Below are positions 5,008 to 10,935 of a stretch of DNA of 12,702 nucleotides, piece by piece. This DNA is from Baffinella frigidus (Eukaryota > Cryptophyceae > Cryptomonadales > Baffinellaceae), in contig MU646309.1 in assembly GCA_026770585.1 (NCBI GenBank), positions 520,079 through 532,780 on the forward strand, written 5' to 3'. The notes beneath the pieces were generated by a model. The model saw nothing but the letters and a program-made list of their open reading frames with translations, was not told the DNA's origin and ran no database searches. The translations under genes and the position numbers were made by a program. Position 1 is the first letter of the stretch. The number at the start of each line of letters is the position of its first letter.

Positions 5008-5403
5008 GTAACCCTCAACCCTAAACCCTAAACCCTACACCCGAAACCCGAAACCCTAAACCCGAAACCCGAAACCCGAAACCCGAAACCCGAAACCCTA
5101 ATCCCTAAACCCGAAACCCGAAACCCGAGACCCGAGACACGAGACACGAGAGCCTGAACCCTAAACCATAAACCATAAACCATAAACCATAAACCATAAA
5201 CCCTGAACCCTAAGCCCTAAACCATAAAACCTCAACCCTAAACCCTAAACCCTAAACCCTAAATCCTAAACCCTAAACCTTGAACCCGAAACCCCTAACT
5301 CCTAAACCCTAAACCCCAAACCCTAAACTCTAAACCCAAACCTCTGAACCCGAAACCCCAAACCCGAAACCCAAACCCAAACCCGAAACCCACCCGAAAG
5401 CAG
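5008..5403 (+). repeat. Telomere-like intron array, 396 bp
   Basis: It starts GTAACCCTCAACCC and ends CCGAAAGCAG. Variants are strongly blocked: CCCGAAA at 5040-5130, five consecutive CCATAAA-type units at 5162-5200, CCCTAAA at 5229-5275, then CCCAAAC and CCCGAAA. Such homogenised blocks fit repeat slippage rather than a fresh telomere. Confidence 0.8.
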
Positions 5404-5517
5404 GGCCCCTGAAGAAGTTCGCGGCGCTGTCCGACTCGGAGGAGGGGGAGGGGGAGGGGGTGGGAGGGAAGGCTGCGGAGTACGAGGGGGTTGAAACTGG
5501 GATTGAGGGTGATCCAG
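5404..5517 (+). CDS. Acidic exon, PLKKFAALSDSEEGEGEG..EYEG
   Basis: Between acceptor CCGAAAGCAG and donor GATCCAG|GTGCGC, the only frame that works reads PLKKFAALSDSEEGEGEG, then VGGKAAEYEGVETGIEGDP. It is 114 nt with phase-1 introns on both sides. The SDSEE/GEGEG tract is low-complexity acidic and could be a casein-kinase-type phosphorylation site. Its end is duplicated at 5723. Confidence 0.5.
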
Positions 5518-5543
5518 GTGCGCTTCCAACCCCCAAACCCCTC

Positions 5544-5671
5544 CCACGCCACAGTCTTCGTGAGGGGTCGATTCACTCGAAAGCGCATCTGCGTGCGCTT
5601 GTTGGCTTTTGAAACCCACTACCTTGAGGGGAAATTGACTCTGGGTGACCCCTTCCAAGACTCTGGCGTGG
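5544..5671 (+). mobile_element. 128-bp TIR element, CCACGCCAGA family
   Basis: The left end CCACGCCACAGTCTTCGTGA mirrors CCAAGACTCTGGCGTGG at the right. GAGGGGTC and GACCCCTT continue the inverted repeat inward. The right half matches the 4733-4857 element. It lies inside the intron after the SDSEEGEG exon. Confidence 0.75.
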
Positions 5672-5722
5672 TGAGCTTCCAAAACCCATACCCCAGCCCC
5701 CTAACCCCTAAACCCGAAACCC

Positions 5723-5762
5723 GGAGTATGAGGGGGTTGCGGATGGGATTGACACTGACCCT
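5723..5762 (+). pseudogene. EYEGV exon-end duplicate in telomere-like DNA
   Basis: Reads EYEGVADGIDTDP, matching EYEGVETGIEGDP at 5481-5516. It has no AG acceptor (preceded by ACCCGGA) and passes directly into CCCTGAACCC repeats without a donor. It is a second example of an exon fragment abutting telomere-like sequence. Confidence 0.5.
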
Positions 5763-5871
5763 GAACCCTAAACCCTGAACCTCGAACCCCAAACCCCAAA
5801 CCCCAAACCCCAAACCCCAAACCCCAAACCCTAAACCCTAAACCCTAAACCGTAAACTCAAAACCCTATAG
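5763..5871 (+). repeat. Telomere-like array ending in an acceptor
   Basis: Runs of CCCCAAA (about 5785-5830) then CCCTAAA, ending AAAACCCTATAG directly before the exon at 5872. Confidence 0.75.
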
Positions 5872-5927
5872 GAGGGAGGAAGAAGACATCGAGGCAGTCG
5901 CGTCCAGCAGGCGCCGAAGACAGCGAT
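5872..5927 (+). CDS. Exon with strong GTAAGT donor
   Basis: A 56-nt block between CCCTATAG and CAGCGAT|GTAAGT, the best donor in the window. All three frames are open. One gives REEEDIEAVASSRRRRQR (acidic then basic); the frame that continues phase 1 from the upstream exon gives GRKKTSRQSRPAGAEDSD. I cannot choose between them. Confidence 0.4.
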
Positions 5928-6013
5928 GTAAGTGGACGAATGCCCAATGTCAATTTCGTAAGTGGACGAATGCCCAAAGTCAATTTCGTAAGAGGACGAA
6001 TGCCCAAAGTCAT
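5928..6013 (+). repeat. Tandem 30-bp repeat, each unit starting with a donor
   Basis: Three units of GTAAGTGGACGAATGCCCAA plus about 10 bp begin at 5928, 5958 and 5988. The third starts GTAAGAGG. Every unit therefore begins with a consensus-like 5' splice site. Confidence 0.85.
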
Positions 6014-6264
6014 TTGGGGGTCTAATTTCATATATTTGTTGATTTTTCTTGGGGTGTTGATTGGCCTGGTGTCTATAGCACCTTGAATGCACTACTCGGT
6101 GGCACATTGTACGCTGGGTGTATCAGGACACAGCCAGGCCGGAGTTTTGTATTAGTCAACTCAAGGCGAAAATCGATTTTCGAAGTGCCCATTCTGGGTA
6201 CCTCGTTTCTCAGTCGACAGATTTTGTGGGTGAATTGACTTTCACAAAATCTCCAAGCTGGCAG
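6014..6264 (+). other. AT-rich intron-like stretch, no gene seen
   Basis: T-rich sequence ends in GTGTCTATAG (6078), an acceptor-like site. There is a 16-bp perfect palindrome at 6167-6182 (CGAAAATCGATTTTCG). No supported coding block lies between. Confidence 0.4.
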
Positions 6265-6323
6265 TGAAGGACTCCTCGTGGGCGCAGTTTTCAAACGAGA
6301 GTTCGTGGGTTCCAAACGAAAGC
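6265..6323 (+). CDS. Possible exon, KDSSWAQFSNESS
   Basis: After CTGGCAG the frame reads KDSSWAQFSNESSWVPNE up to the TIR element at 6324. SSWAQ resembles DAWAK of the 361 exon only weakly. The string TTTCAAACGA is repeated as TTCCAAACGA and again beyond the element at 6477. Support is limited to one acceptor and an open frame. Confidence 0.25.
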
Positions 6324-6460
6324 CACACGGTGGGCTTCGAGGGTTTCGTTGACCCCGGATTCCGGGGTGTTACGTGACCAATTTGCATTAGAAAAATCCT
6401 TCAAGTTAATTGTCTTCAGGTACGTTGACTTCTGATGAAAGGTTCGTAGTCCACCGTGTT
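6324..6460 (+). mobile_element. 137-bp TIR element, CACACGGTGG family, copy 2
   Basis: CACACGGTGGGCTTCGAGGG at the left mirrors TTCGTAGTCCACCGTGTT at the right. It is colinear with 3829-3965 over its full length. Confidence 0.8.
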
Positions 6461-6507
6461 GTTCGCCAAACTAAAGTTTCAAACGAAAACCCTCCCTGGT
6501 GACTCTA

Positions 6508-6554
6508 TCAGGTCCTGCTCAGACACAGCCTCGGTGGGGGTGCATGCATGGCGG
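6508..6554 (+). repeat. Dispersed GGTGCAT..GGCCGTGTT repeat
   Basis: TCCTGCTCAGACACAGCCTC through GGCGGCCGTGTT recurs at 8066-8113. Shorter versions lie at about 8770-8815 and, on the opposite strand, at 10806-10835. A frame is open across it, but coding cannot be shown. It is the target of the TIR insertion at 8114. Confidence 0.65.
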
Positions 6555-6810
6555 CCGTGTTGATATTAACAAAGGTCTCGCTCGCGATTAACAAGAGGAA
6601 GAGGGCGATGGTCACGCATCGAAAATCTCATCCTCTCCCTGCATCAGTTGCTTTGCAATTATCTTTGTATACGTTGTACACTTGGTGATATATATGACTC
6701 TGGCTAGGTGACCCTCTAGAGCATCTTCTGCTCTCGTGAGTCGCCTCTCAGAGAGGCGCTCTACGAGTGTGTGGTCCCTCGACGCGCAAGCCTCGAGTCC
6801 CCTTTCGTTT
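6555..6810. other. No supported gene
   Basis: Contains CGCCTCTCAGAGAGGCG, a palindrome near 6744. A minus-strand open frame of 146 codons (6612-7052) starts in repeat sequence and crosses this stretch, with no other coding support. Confidence 0.35.
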
Positions 6811-6926
6811 CTGCTGCGATCCTCTGCACCGGGGGGCTTGATGTGATCCGAAAGGAAGCAGGGCTTTTCTGCAGAACCAGTTCCAGTATCCGCATATGGT
6901 GGGAGTTGAAAGAACCTCAAGGACCT
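6811..6926 (+). mobile_element. Partial copy of the AGGTCCTTTAGG foldback family
   Basis: CTGCTGCGATCC..GATGTGATCC..AAGGAAGCAGGGC..CAAGGACCT aligns with the right half of the element at 12089-12293. The left arm is missing. Confidence 0.65.
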
Positions 6927-7009
6927 AACGGACTTTCGCGTGCGAGGGCAGGTAAGCGAGCAGTGGCGCATTGCCACTGTAGTGAACTCGGGGAAGGCAC
7001 ACTCATTTA

Positions 7010-7067
7010 GTACCGCGAAACGAAACGTCGCGTTCTGAGTACCACGAAACAAAACGTCACGTTCTGG
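7010..7067 (+). repeat. 29-bp tandem duplication
   Basis: GTACCGCGAAACGAAACGTC.. is followed immediately by GTACCACGAAACAAAACGTC.., two 29-bp units with a few G/A changes. Donor-like GGCAG|GTAAGC (6951) and GGCAG|GTGAGT (7101) bracket the unit at some distance. Confidence 0.8.
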
Positions 7068-7112
7068 AATTCTCAGTCATGACCTGGCGTGGGACGGCAG
7101 GTGAGTGAGCAG

Positions 7113-7148
7113 CGCTACGATCCGCACTTCGAACGTCCGGACCCCGCG
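7113..7148 (+). CDS. Exon, RYDPHFERPDPA
   Basis: A 12-codon block between GTGAGTGAGCAG and CCGCG|GTAACC. The second copy at 7258 has an in-frame 3-bp insertion, one synonymous change and A to T. YDPHF resembles FDPNF of the 3196 exon, which suggests a shared repeat motif. Confidence 0.45.
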
Positions 7149-7257
7149 GTAACCTTGATAGGGTCACGTCCTGAAAACCGGGTAGTTAGGCCTACGGCAT
7201 TGCCTACGGTAGGCCGCAGGGCCCCTAGGACCTAGTGTATCATAGGACCCCCCCTAG
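7149..7257 (+). mobile_element. Introner-like intron copy 1
   Basis: A putative intron from GTAACCTTGATAGG to CCCCCCCTAG. Its first about 105 bp are about 98% identical to 7538-7641 (two differences seen: GATAG/AATAG, GTATC/GTTTC). It carries GGCCTACGGCATTGCCTACGG followed by TAGGCCG, a foldback core. Exon copies on each side form a duplicated target of about 45 bp. Confidence 0.6.
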
Positions 7258-7298
7258 GGCGCTACGGCGACCCGCACTTCGAACGCCCGGACCCCACG
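7258..7298 (+). CDS. Exon copy 2, RYGDPHFERPDPT
   Basis: Acceptor CCCCTAG and donor CCACG|GTGACC. Reads RYGDPHFERPDPT in the same frame as copy 1. Confidence 0.45.
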
Positions 7299-7537
7299 GT
7301 GACCCTCCTGAACCATTGCCTCGAGGACACTGTCCCCACGCAGGATTGGAGGGGGGGGGTATTCAAACGTCATTTTTAAAGGGAAAGCGGTATTCAAAGT
7401 CAATTTTTGATAGAAAACGGCTCCAAGAACGACCCGATGGCTCCAAGTACGACCCTGGAATACTCTACCCAAGAGCCTGGCGTGGATTACCAGAGCACGA
7501 GTCCTCAAGGCTTTGGTTCAGGAGAAGGGACGCCACG
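7299..7537 (+). other. Intron-like stretch with small tandem repeats
   Basis: GTGACC..CCACGCAG|GATTGG at 7343 is a possible 45-nt intron followed by a G-run. Tandem units GGTATTCAAA.GTCA.TTTTT (7368, 7390) and GGCTCCAAGNACGACCC (two copies near 7419 and 7439) follow. CCTGGCGTGG at about 7477 is a solo end of the CCACGCCAGG family. No coding block is assigned, although SKYDPG is readable. Confidence 0.35.
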
Positions 7538-7641
7538 GTAACCTTAATAGGGTCACGTCCTGAAAACCGGGTAGTTAGGCCTACGGCATTGCCTACGGTA
7601 GGCCGCAGGGCCCCTAGGACCTAGTGTTTCATAGGACCCCC
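7538..7641 (+). mobile_element. Introner-like intron copy 2
   Basis: Nearly identical to 7149-7252. It is flanked by GGACGCCACGGTAA on the left and GGACCCCACGGTAA on the right, a direct duplication that includes the donor GTAA. The acceptor could be TTTCATAG (7634). Confidence 0.6.
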
Positions 7642-7651
7642 GGACCCCACG
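7635..7651 (+). CDS. Possible micro-exon, RPDPT end
   Basis: GACCCCCGGACCCCACG lies between CATAG and GTAAGAG. Its CGGACCCCACG equals the end of the 7258 exon. It may instead be a target-site duplicate. Confidence 0.3.
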
Positions 7652-7705
7652 GTAAGAGAAGAGACTTCTATTGAACTTTTTATGACTTTTATTGAACTCT
7701 TTCAG
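7652..7705 (+). other. 54-nt spliceosomal intron candidate
   Basis: GTAAGAG at the start, a T-rich interior and TTGAACTCTTTCAG at the end make this the most conventional short intron in the window. It joins the RPDPT end to the MTLDQKLEAS exon in phase 0. Confidence 0.55.
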
Positions 7706-7777
7706 CTTATGACGTTGGACCAGAAACTAGAGGCGTCCAGAGAGGGCTTCAACTTAGTGTCTCTATACAATACTACG
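7706..7777 (+). CDS. Exon, LMTLDQKLEASREGFNLVSLYNTT
   Basis: A 72-nt block between CTCTTTCAG and ACTACG|GTAACC. Phase 0 from the upstream exon gives LMTLDQKLEASREGF, then NLVSLYNTT. Another frame is also open (YDVGPETRGVQRG). The donor is the same GTAACC as the introner copies. The family is not recognised. Confidence 0.45.
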
Positions 7778-7824
7778 GTAACCTCCGCAAACCACTTCGC
7801 AGCGGCCGGAGCATGCTGAGCATT

Positions 7825-8036
7825 CCACGCCAGGTCGTAAGTTTCTTTTTCACGCACACTCGTTCGCGCTAAAAGAGTTTAGATGGCGTATCGTGGTACA
7901 TATTTTTAAAAATCCGGCGGCAAACAGCTTCAATTCCCAACACTTTTGGCGTGTTTCTCGGGTAGAATCTACTTTACTTCTAGATCATGTAGTAAAATGA
8001 AAAAACGTTCAAATTTGGACTTCTGGCCTGGCGTGG
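7825..8036 (+). mobile_element. 212-bp element, CCACGCCAGG ends
   Basis: CCACGCCAGGTCGTAAGTTT at the left and GGCCTGGCGTGG at the right form a short TIR. The interior includes TTTTTAAAAA and AT-rich sequence and has no conserved frame. Its ends match the CCACGCCAGA family at 4733 and 5544. Confidence 0.5.
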
Positions 8037-8065
8037 ACAGCCCAAACTACGACCTCTCTCTAGGT

Positions 8066-8113
8066 CCTGCTCAGACACAGCCTCGGTGGGGGTGCATACG
8101 TGGCGGCCGTGTT
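8066..8113 (+). repeat. Dispersed GGTGCAT..GGCCGTGTT repeat, copy 2
   Basis: Matches 6508-6554 with few changes. Its end GTGTT is the target of the following insertion. Confidence 0.65.
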
Positions 8114-8265
8114 CTAGCTCTGTCCCACTTGATTTGGGCTCCCCATAAATTCGCCCCCCCCCCCCATTTCACAGGTAAATTTTGACACCCCCCATGAAAT
8201 TCACTTGTGAAATTTCGGGGGGGGCGAATTTCTGAGGAGCCCAAATCCAAGTGGGACAGAGCTAG
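8114..8265 (+). mobile_element. 152-bp foldback element with GTGTT target duplication
   Basis: CTAGCTCTGTCCCACTTG and the following 30 bp mirror the right end (CAAGTGGGACAGAGCTAG) over about 45 bp, and the inverted repeat continues almost to the centre. GTGTT is present at 8109-8113 and 8266-8270. Sequence after the right GTGTT (GGTATTCATG) resembles sequence after GTGTT in the uninterrupted repeat copy at about 8815 (GGTACCAATC), so the insertion is precise. Confidence 0.85.
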
Positions 8266-8307
8266 GTGTTGGTATTCATGAACGTCTCTCTCGCGCCACG
8301 AACACAG

Positions 8308-8406
8308 GAGGGCGCGCAGCAGATGGGGTATATTGACGAAGACGGTGAGCTGGTCATTGTCGACCCCAACGACCAGGCCACTTTTCTCCCGCGCGAGTCC
8401 CGACAG
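8308..8406 (+). CDS. Exon, YIDEDGELVIVDPNDQATFLP
   Basis: A 99-nt phase-0 block between CGAACACAG and CGACAG|GTCTAC. Reads EGAQQMGYIDEDGELVIVDP, then NDQATFLPRESRQ. This is the most protein-like block in the window: alternating hydrophobic and acidic residues suggest a beta-hairpin. GTCTAC is a weak donor, but the intron ends in a long pyrimidine tract and CTCCTGCAG. The family is not recognised. Confidence 0.55.
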
Positions 8407-8432
8407 GTCTACTCGCCCCCCCACACACCCCC

Positions 8433-8520
8433 TCCTGCTCTCGCTCTCTCGCTCTCTCTCTCGCTCCCTCTCGCTCTCTCTCGCTCCCTCTCGCTCTCTC
8501 TCGCTCTCTCTCTCTCTCCT
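8433..8520 (+). repeat. CTCTCGC-type pyrimidine minisatellite in an intron
   Basis: Mixed CTCTCGC and CTCCCTCTCGC units run into CTCTCTCCTCCTGCAG. They would form the polypyrimidine tract of the intron 8407-8527. Confidence 0.8.
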
Positions 8521-8534
8521 CCTGCAGAATTCGT

Positions 8535-8572
8535 TCAGGGTTTAGGGTTTAGGTGTAGGGGTTAGGGGTTAG
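8535..8572 (-). repeat. Short telomere-like tract in reverse orientation
   Basis: CAGGGTTTAGGGTTTAGG.. is the only tract in the window with TTTAGGG on the + strand. All others have CCCTAAA on +. Confidence 0.7.
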
Positions 8573-8615
8573 TTTTCCTGTGTAGGCAGCATCCCGTAAA
8601 TTGCGGAATTCCGTA

Positions 8616-8732
8616 CAGGGGCACCTCGCTCATAAGAAACCGACCCCCCCTAGGACCCTACAGTAGGCCTATGCCTAGGGTCCTATGGTGGTCCTGGGGG
8701 GGGGGGCGTTTCTTATGAGCGAGGTACCCCTG
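8616..8732 (+). mobile_element. 117-bp TIR element with TA flanks, copy 1
   Basis: CAGGGGCACCTCGCTCATAA at the left mirrors TTATGAGCGAGGTACCCCTG at the right, flanked by TA on both sides. The interior CCTACAGTAGGCC..GCCTAGGGTCC is also palindromic. The TA target and CAG start suggest a Tc1/mariner-type MITE (inferred). A same-length copy lies at 10936. Confidence 0.85.
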
Positions 8733-8822
8733 TAGTTTCGAGCAGCTTTTCCCATGTTGGAAGAATCCCGTAGGCTGCCTTCGGTCGTGGGGTGGGATGC
8801 ATAGAGGCCGTGTTGGTACCAA

Positions 8823-8960
8823 TCGAGAGAGAGAGAGAGAGTGAGGAAGAGACAGAGGCAGAGACAGAGACAGAGACAGAGATACAGAGAGAAAGAGAGA
8901 CCGCGAGACAGACAGACAGCGAGACAGCGAGACACAAAGACAGAGAGACAGAGAGAGGAC
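8823..8960. repeat. GAGA / CAGAGA purine microsatellite
   Basis: GAGAGAGAG followed by GACAGA units for about 135 bp. Open frames across it encode only RE/TE or SLSL repeats and reflect the microsatellite. Confidence 0.9.
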
Positions 8961-9109
8961 CTGGCTCGCGTCTTCTCTGGACAGGAAGAGTGGGAAATCA
9001 CATGAAGAAATCAGACGATCTTATGGGCGTTGCGAGTGAGAAAAGGGAGTAACGGAGCAGACCTGTAGTCTATGAACGTTTCCTCAGTTTCAGGAGGAAG
9101 GAGAGCCAG

Positions 9110-9255
9110 ATTTCACGTGGAAACACTTTTAATTTATAAACTTGGTTCAACGAAATTTACTACACAGAACGAACTTTATTAGTAATATTAAAGCAAACAT
9201 GTCGTAATTTTGATTGAGTCCAAGTTTATAAATTAAAAGTGTTTCCACATGAAAT
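9110..9255 (+). mobile_element. 146-bp AT-rich foldback element
   Basis: ATTTCACGTGGAAACACTTT through AAACTTGG (36 bp) is mirrored at the right with one mismatch. The centre is unpaired and AT-rich. It is a single copy in this window and unrelated in sequence to the others. Confidence 0.85.
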
Positions 9256-9339
9256 TCGTTCCCAGGAAATCCAAACCACTCTACTTTGGAGCTCAAAAAG
9301 GGCCGCTCACGAACCCCTGAACCCTAAACCTTCAATCAG

Positions 9340-9384
9340 GCGGAGGAGGCTCCAGGGGAGCGGGGGGCGATGGCGGGAGTCTCT
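9340..9384 (+). CDS. PGERGAMAG block, copy 1
   Basis: After TTCAATCAG the frame reads AEEAPGERGAMAGVS. The PGER.AMAG motif recurs at 9799 and 10240. CTCCAG just before GGGAGCGG could be the true acceptor instead. A short telomere-like tract (9313-9332) precedes it. Confidence 0.4.
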
Positions 9385-9419
9385 AAAAGAGACGACACGT
9401 GACTAAAAGAGACTACGAA

Positions 9420-9486
9420 TGGCCTTTCTACAGAACAAGCTCCGGTGTCCGCCTATGTTGGGAGCTCGAAGAACCTAAAGGACCTA
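9420..9486 (+). mobile_element. Right-arm fragment of the AGGTCCTTTAGG family
   Basis: TGGCCTTTCTACAGAACAAG through GAACCTAAAGGACCT matches 12230-12293. It is surrounded by tandem AAAGAGAC units (9382-9415, 9508-9535). Confidence 0.65.
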
Positions 9487-9545
9487 AAACTTTTGTAGAG
9501 ACTACAAACCTTTGAAAGAGACTGAAAGAGTCTCCTTGTTTTCAG

Positions 9546-9573
9546 GCGCAGGAGGAGCCCGAGGCGTTCCCGG
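9546..9573 (+). CDS. Exon, AQEEPEAFP(G)
   Basis: Acceptor TTGTTTTCAG, donor CCCGG|GTAAAC. Reads AQEEPEAFP plus one base. Spliced to 9799 across the telomere-like intron, it gives in-frame AQEEPEAFPGERDAMAGRL. Confidence 0.5.
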
Positions 9574-9798
9574 GTAAACCCTAAACCCTAAACCCTAAAC
9601 CCTGAACCCTAAACCCTAAACCCTAAACCCTAAACCCTAAACCCTAAACCCTAAACCCTTGACCCTAAACCCTTGACCCTTGACCCTAAACCCTTAACCC
9701 TTAACCCTAAACCCTTAACCCTTAACACCAAACCCTCAACCCGAAAACCGAAACCCAGACCCTAGACCCTAAACCCTAAACCCGGAACCCGGAACCAG
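9574..9798 (+). repeat. 225-bp intron made of telomere-like repeat
   Basis: Begins GTAAACCCTAAACCC and ends CCCGGAACCAG. The first about 75 bp are nearly perfect CCCTAAA, then CCCTTGA, CCCTTAA and CCCGAAA variants. It is phase 1, and both bounding exon pieces match copies elsewhere in frame. This is the clearest example in the window of a telomere-like array acting as an intron. Confidence 0.65.
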
Positions 9799-9840
9799 GG
9801 GAGCGGGATGCGATGGCGGGGCGCCTGGACCGCTTGGGCC
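9799..9840 (+). CDS. Exon, (P)GERDAMAGRLDRLG
   Basis: Begins GG|GAGCGGGATGCGATGGC. Reads GERDAMAGRLDRLG and stays open to a TGA at 9858. The 3' boundary is unclear because a tandem repeat (GAGAATTC..) follows. Confidence 0.45.
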
Positions 9841-10045
9841 GAGAATTCCAGAATAACTGAGGGCGTACAATCGCGGAATAACTGAGGGCGTAAAACGGCT
9901 CAATAAAGCGCCGATTCTCTCCGACCGCATGGGCCGAGAATTCTCGCGGAATAATTGAAGGTGTAAAAACCGCATGGGCCGAGAATTCTCGCGGAATAAC
10001 TGAGGGCGTAAAACGGCTCAGTAAAGCGCCGATTCTCTCGCGCAA
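9838..10045 (+). repeat. Tandem repeats, GAATAACTGAGGGCGTAAAA unit
   Basis: Units with GAATAACTGAGGGCGTA at about 9851, 9874, 9949 and 9993. Longer units also include GCCGAGAATTCTCGCG and AAAGCGCCGATTCTCTC. Diverged copies lie at 10284 and 10859. Confidence 0.8.
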
Positions 10046-10103
10046 AAGAAAACTGACCATCAATTCCTGAAATTCTCGAGCCTTGTCGGGGGAAACCAAA
10101 CGT

Positions 10104-10239
10104 CCACTCGGAACACTACGGGCAACATTCTCGAGTTTAGTATTGGATTTTTTCTAAGGAAACACGCCACAAGTCAGTAATTTTGGTCACGTTATGTCCA
10201 AATGTCCGGGCAAAACGTGCTGCGTAGCCTCCCGAGTGG
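10104..10239 (+). mobile_element. 136-bp diverged CCACACGAGG-like element
   Basis: CCACTCGGAACACTACG at the left and CGTAGCCTCCCGAGTGG at the right form an imperfect TIR. Interior TATTGGATT..ACACGCCA.AAGTCAG matches the elements at 1591 and 11691. It abuts the PGEHDAMAGRL block. Confidence 0.6.
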
Positions 10240-10275
10240 CCCGGGGGAGCATGATGCGATGGCGGGGCGCCTCGA
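10240..10275 (+). CDS. PGEHDAMAGRLE block, copy 3
   Basis: CCCGGGGGAGCATGATGCGA.. reads PGEHDAMAGRLE, directly after the TIR element. The element's end CTCCCGAG could act as an acceptor. Confidence 0.4.
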
Positions 10276-10741
10276 ACTCTCGCGGAATAATTGAGGGCGT
10301 AAAGCTACTCGACGAAGCGAGGAACAGCTGAGGACTTAAATCCGTATTTCTCACACCGCATCGTGGGGGTGAACAGGGGGCCTAGGTGGTGGAAGGGGTT
10401 ACTCTCCTCGTAGGGCAAGTCTCCCAACCGTGATGCCACGGGAGGCTTTGATTTGCCCACAAGGAGAGAGGTCCACGTAGTCGTCTGGTCCGCCTCGCTT
10501 TCGCCAGGGGGCTGCACCAGATGGCTGTGTCTGGATTAGGTGGAGGCCTTCCGCGGGTGCTTCACGGGAGAGATTAGGGGTTTACCTCGCCGACCGGTTT
10601 TACCGGGCCCTGGCGCGAAAAACCTTGATGATTCTTCCCCAATATGGGCAGTGGCAGTTTCTTGGGTAGGAAGGCGCTGGTGCAGGCCCCAGATTCTTTC
10701 CTCCCCTCGCCTCATTTCTGCGCCGTGCATTTCTCTTGACA
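10276..10741. other. Unique sequence, no supported gene
   Basis: Short open frames exist on both strands (69 codons plus, 64 and 70 codons minus) with no copy, domain or frame evidence to choose among them. The right end TTTCTCTTGACAG is acceptor-like and precedes a tandem repeat. 10284-10327 is a diverged copy of the TGAGGGCGTAAA repeat. Confidence 0.4.
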
Positions 10742-10791
10742 GTCAATAAGTGTCAATAAGTGAATAAAGTCAATAAGTGTCAATAAGTGTC
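10742..10791 (+). repeat. GTCAATAAGT tandem repeat
   Basis: Five units of (GT)GTCAATAAGT, one of them altered to GAATAAA. Confidence 0.9.
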
Positions 10792-10805
10792 TTACATTTG
10801 ATTCC

Positions 10806-10835
10806 AGCACGGCCGCCATGTATGCACCCCCACAG
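10806..10835 (-). repeat. GGCCGTG repeat, reverse orientation
   Basis: CAGCACGGCCGCCATGTATG followed by CACCCCCAC is the reverse complement of the 6508 and 8066 repeats. Confidence 0.6.
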
Positions 10836-10935
10836 CACTTAATGAGGAAAACTCTGGAGCAATAGTTGAGGACATAAAACTGCTCAGTGAAGCGAGGAAT
10901 ACTTGGGAACACAGAAATGCTCAATGAAGGGCGTA

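Noticed and set aside
6612-7052. 146-codon open frame, minus strand, longest in the window
   Set aside because: Its first half is a 29-bp tandem repeat and the reverse of a dispersed element copy. The second half (ERLSERRLTRAEDALEGHL) looks somewhat protein-like but has no copy, domain or splice support.
8792-9052. Open frames rich in RE/TE or SLSL
   Set aside because: Products of the GA microsatellite.
9574-9798. A true chromosome end
   Set aside because: Arrays are short, degenerate, interrupted by exons and lie at many internal positions.
9838-10045. CRISPR-like array
   Set aside because: Units are irregular, spacers are themselves repeats, and the DNA is eukaryotic.
10305-10749. Open frames of 64-70 codons on both strands
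   Set aside because: Mutually overlapping, with no frame evidence and a stop between the two minus-strand pieces.
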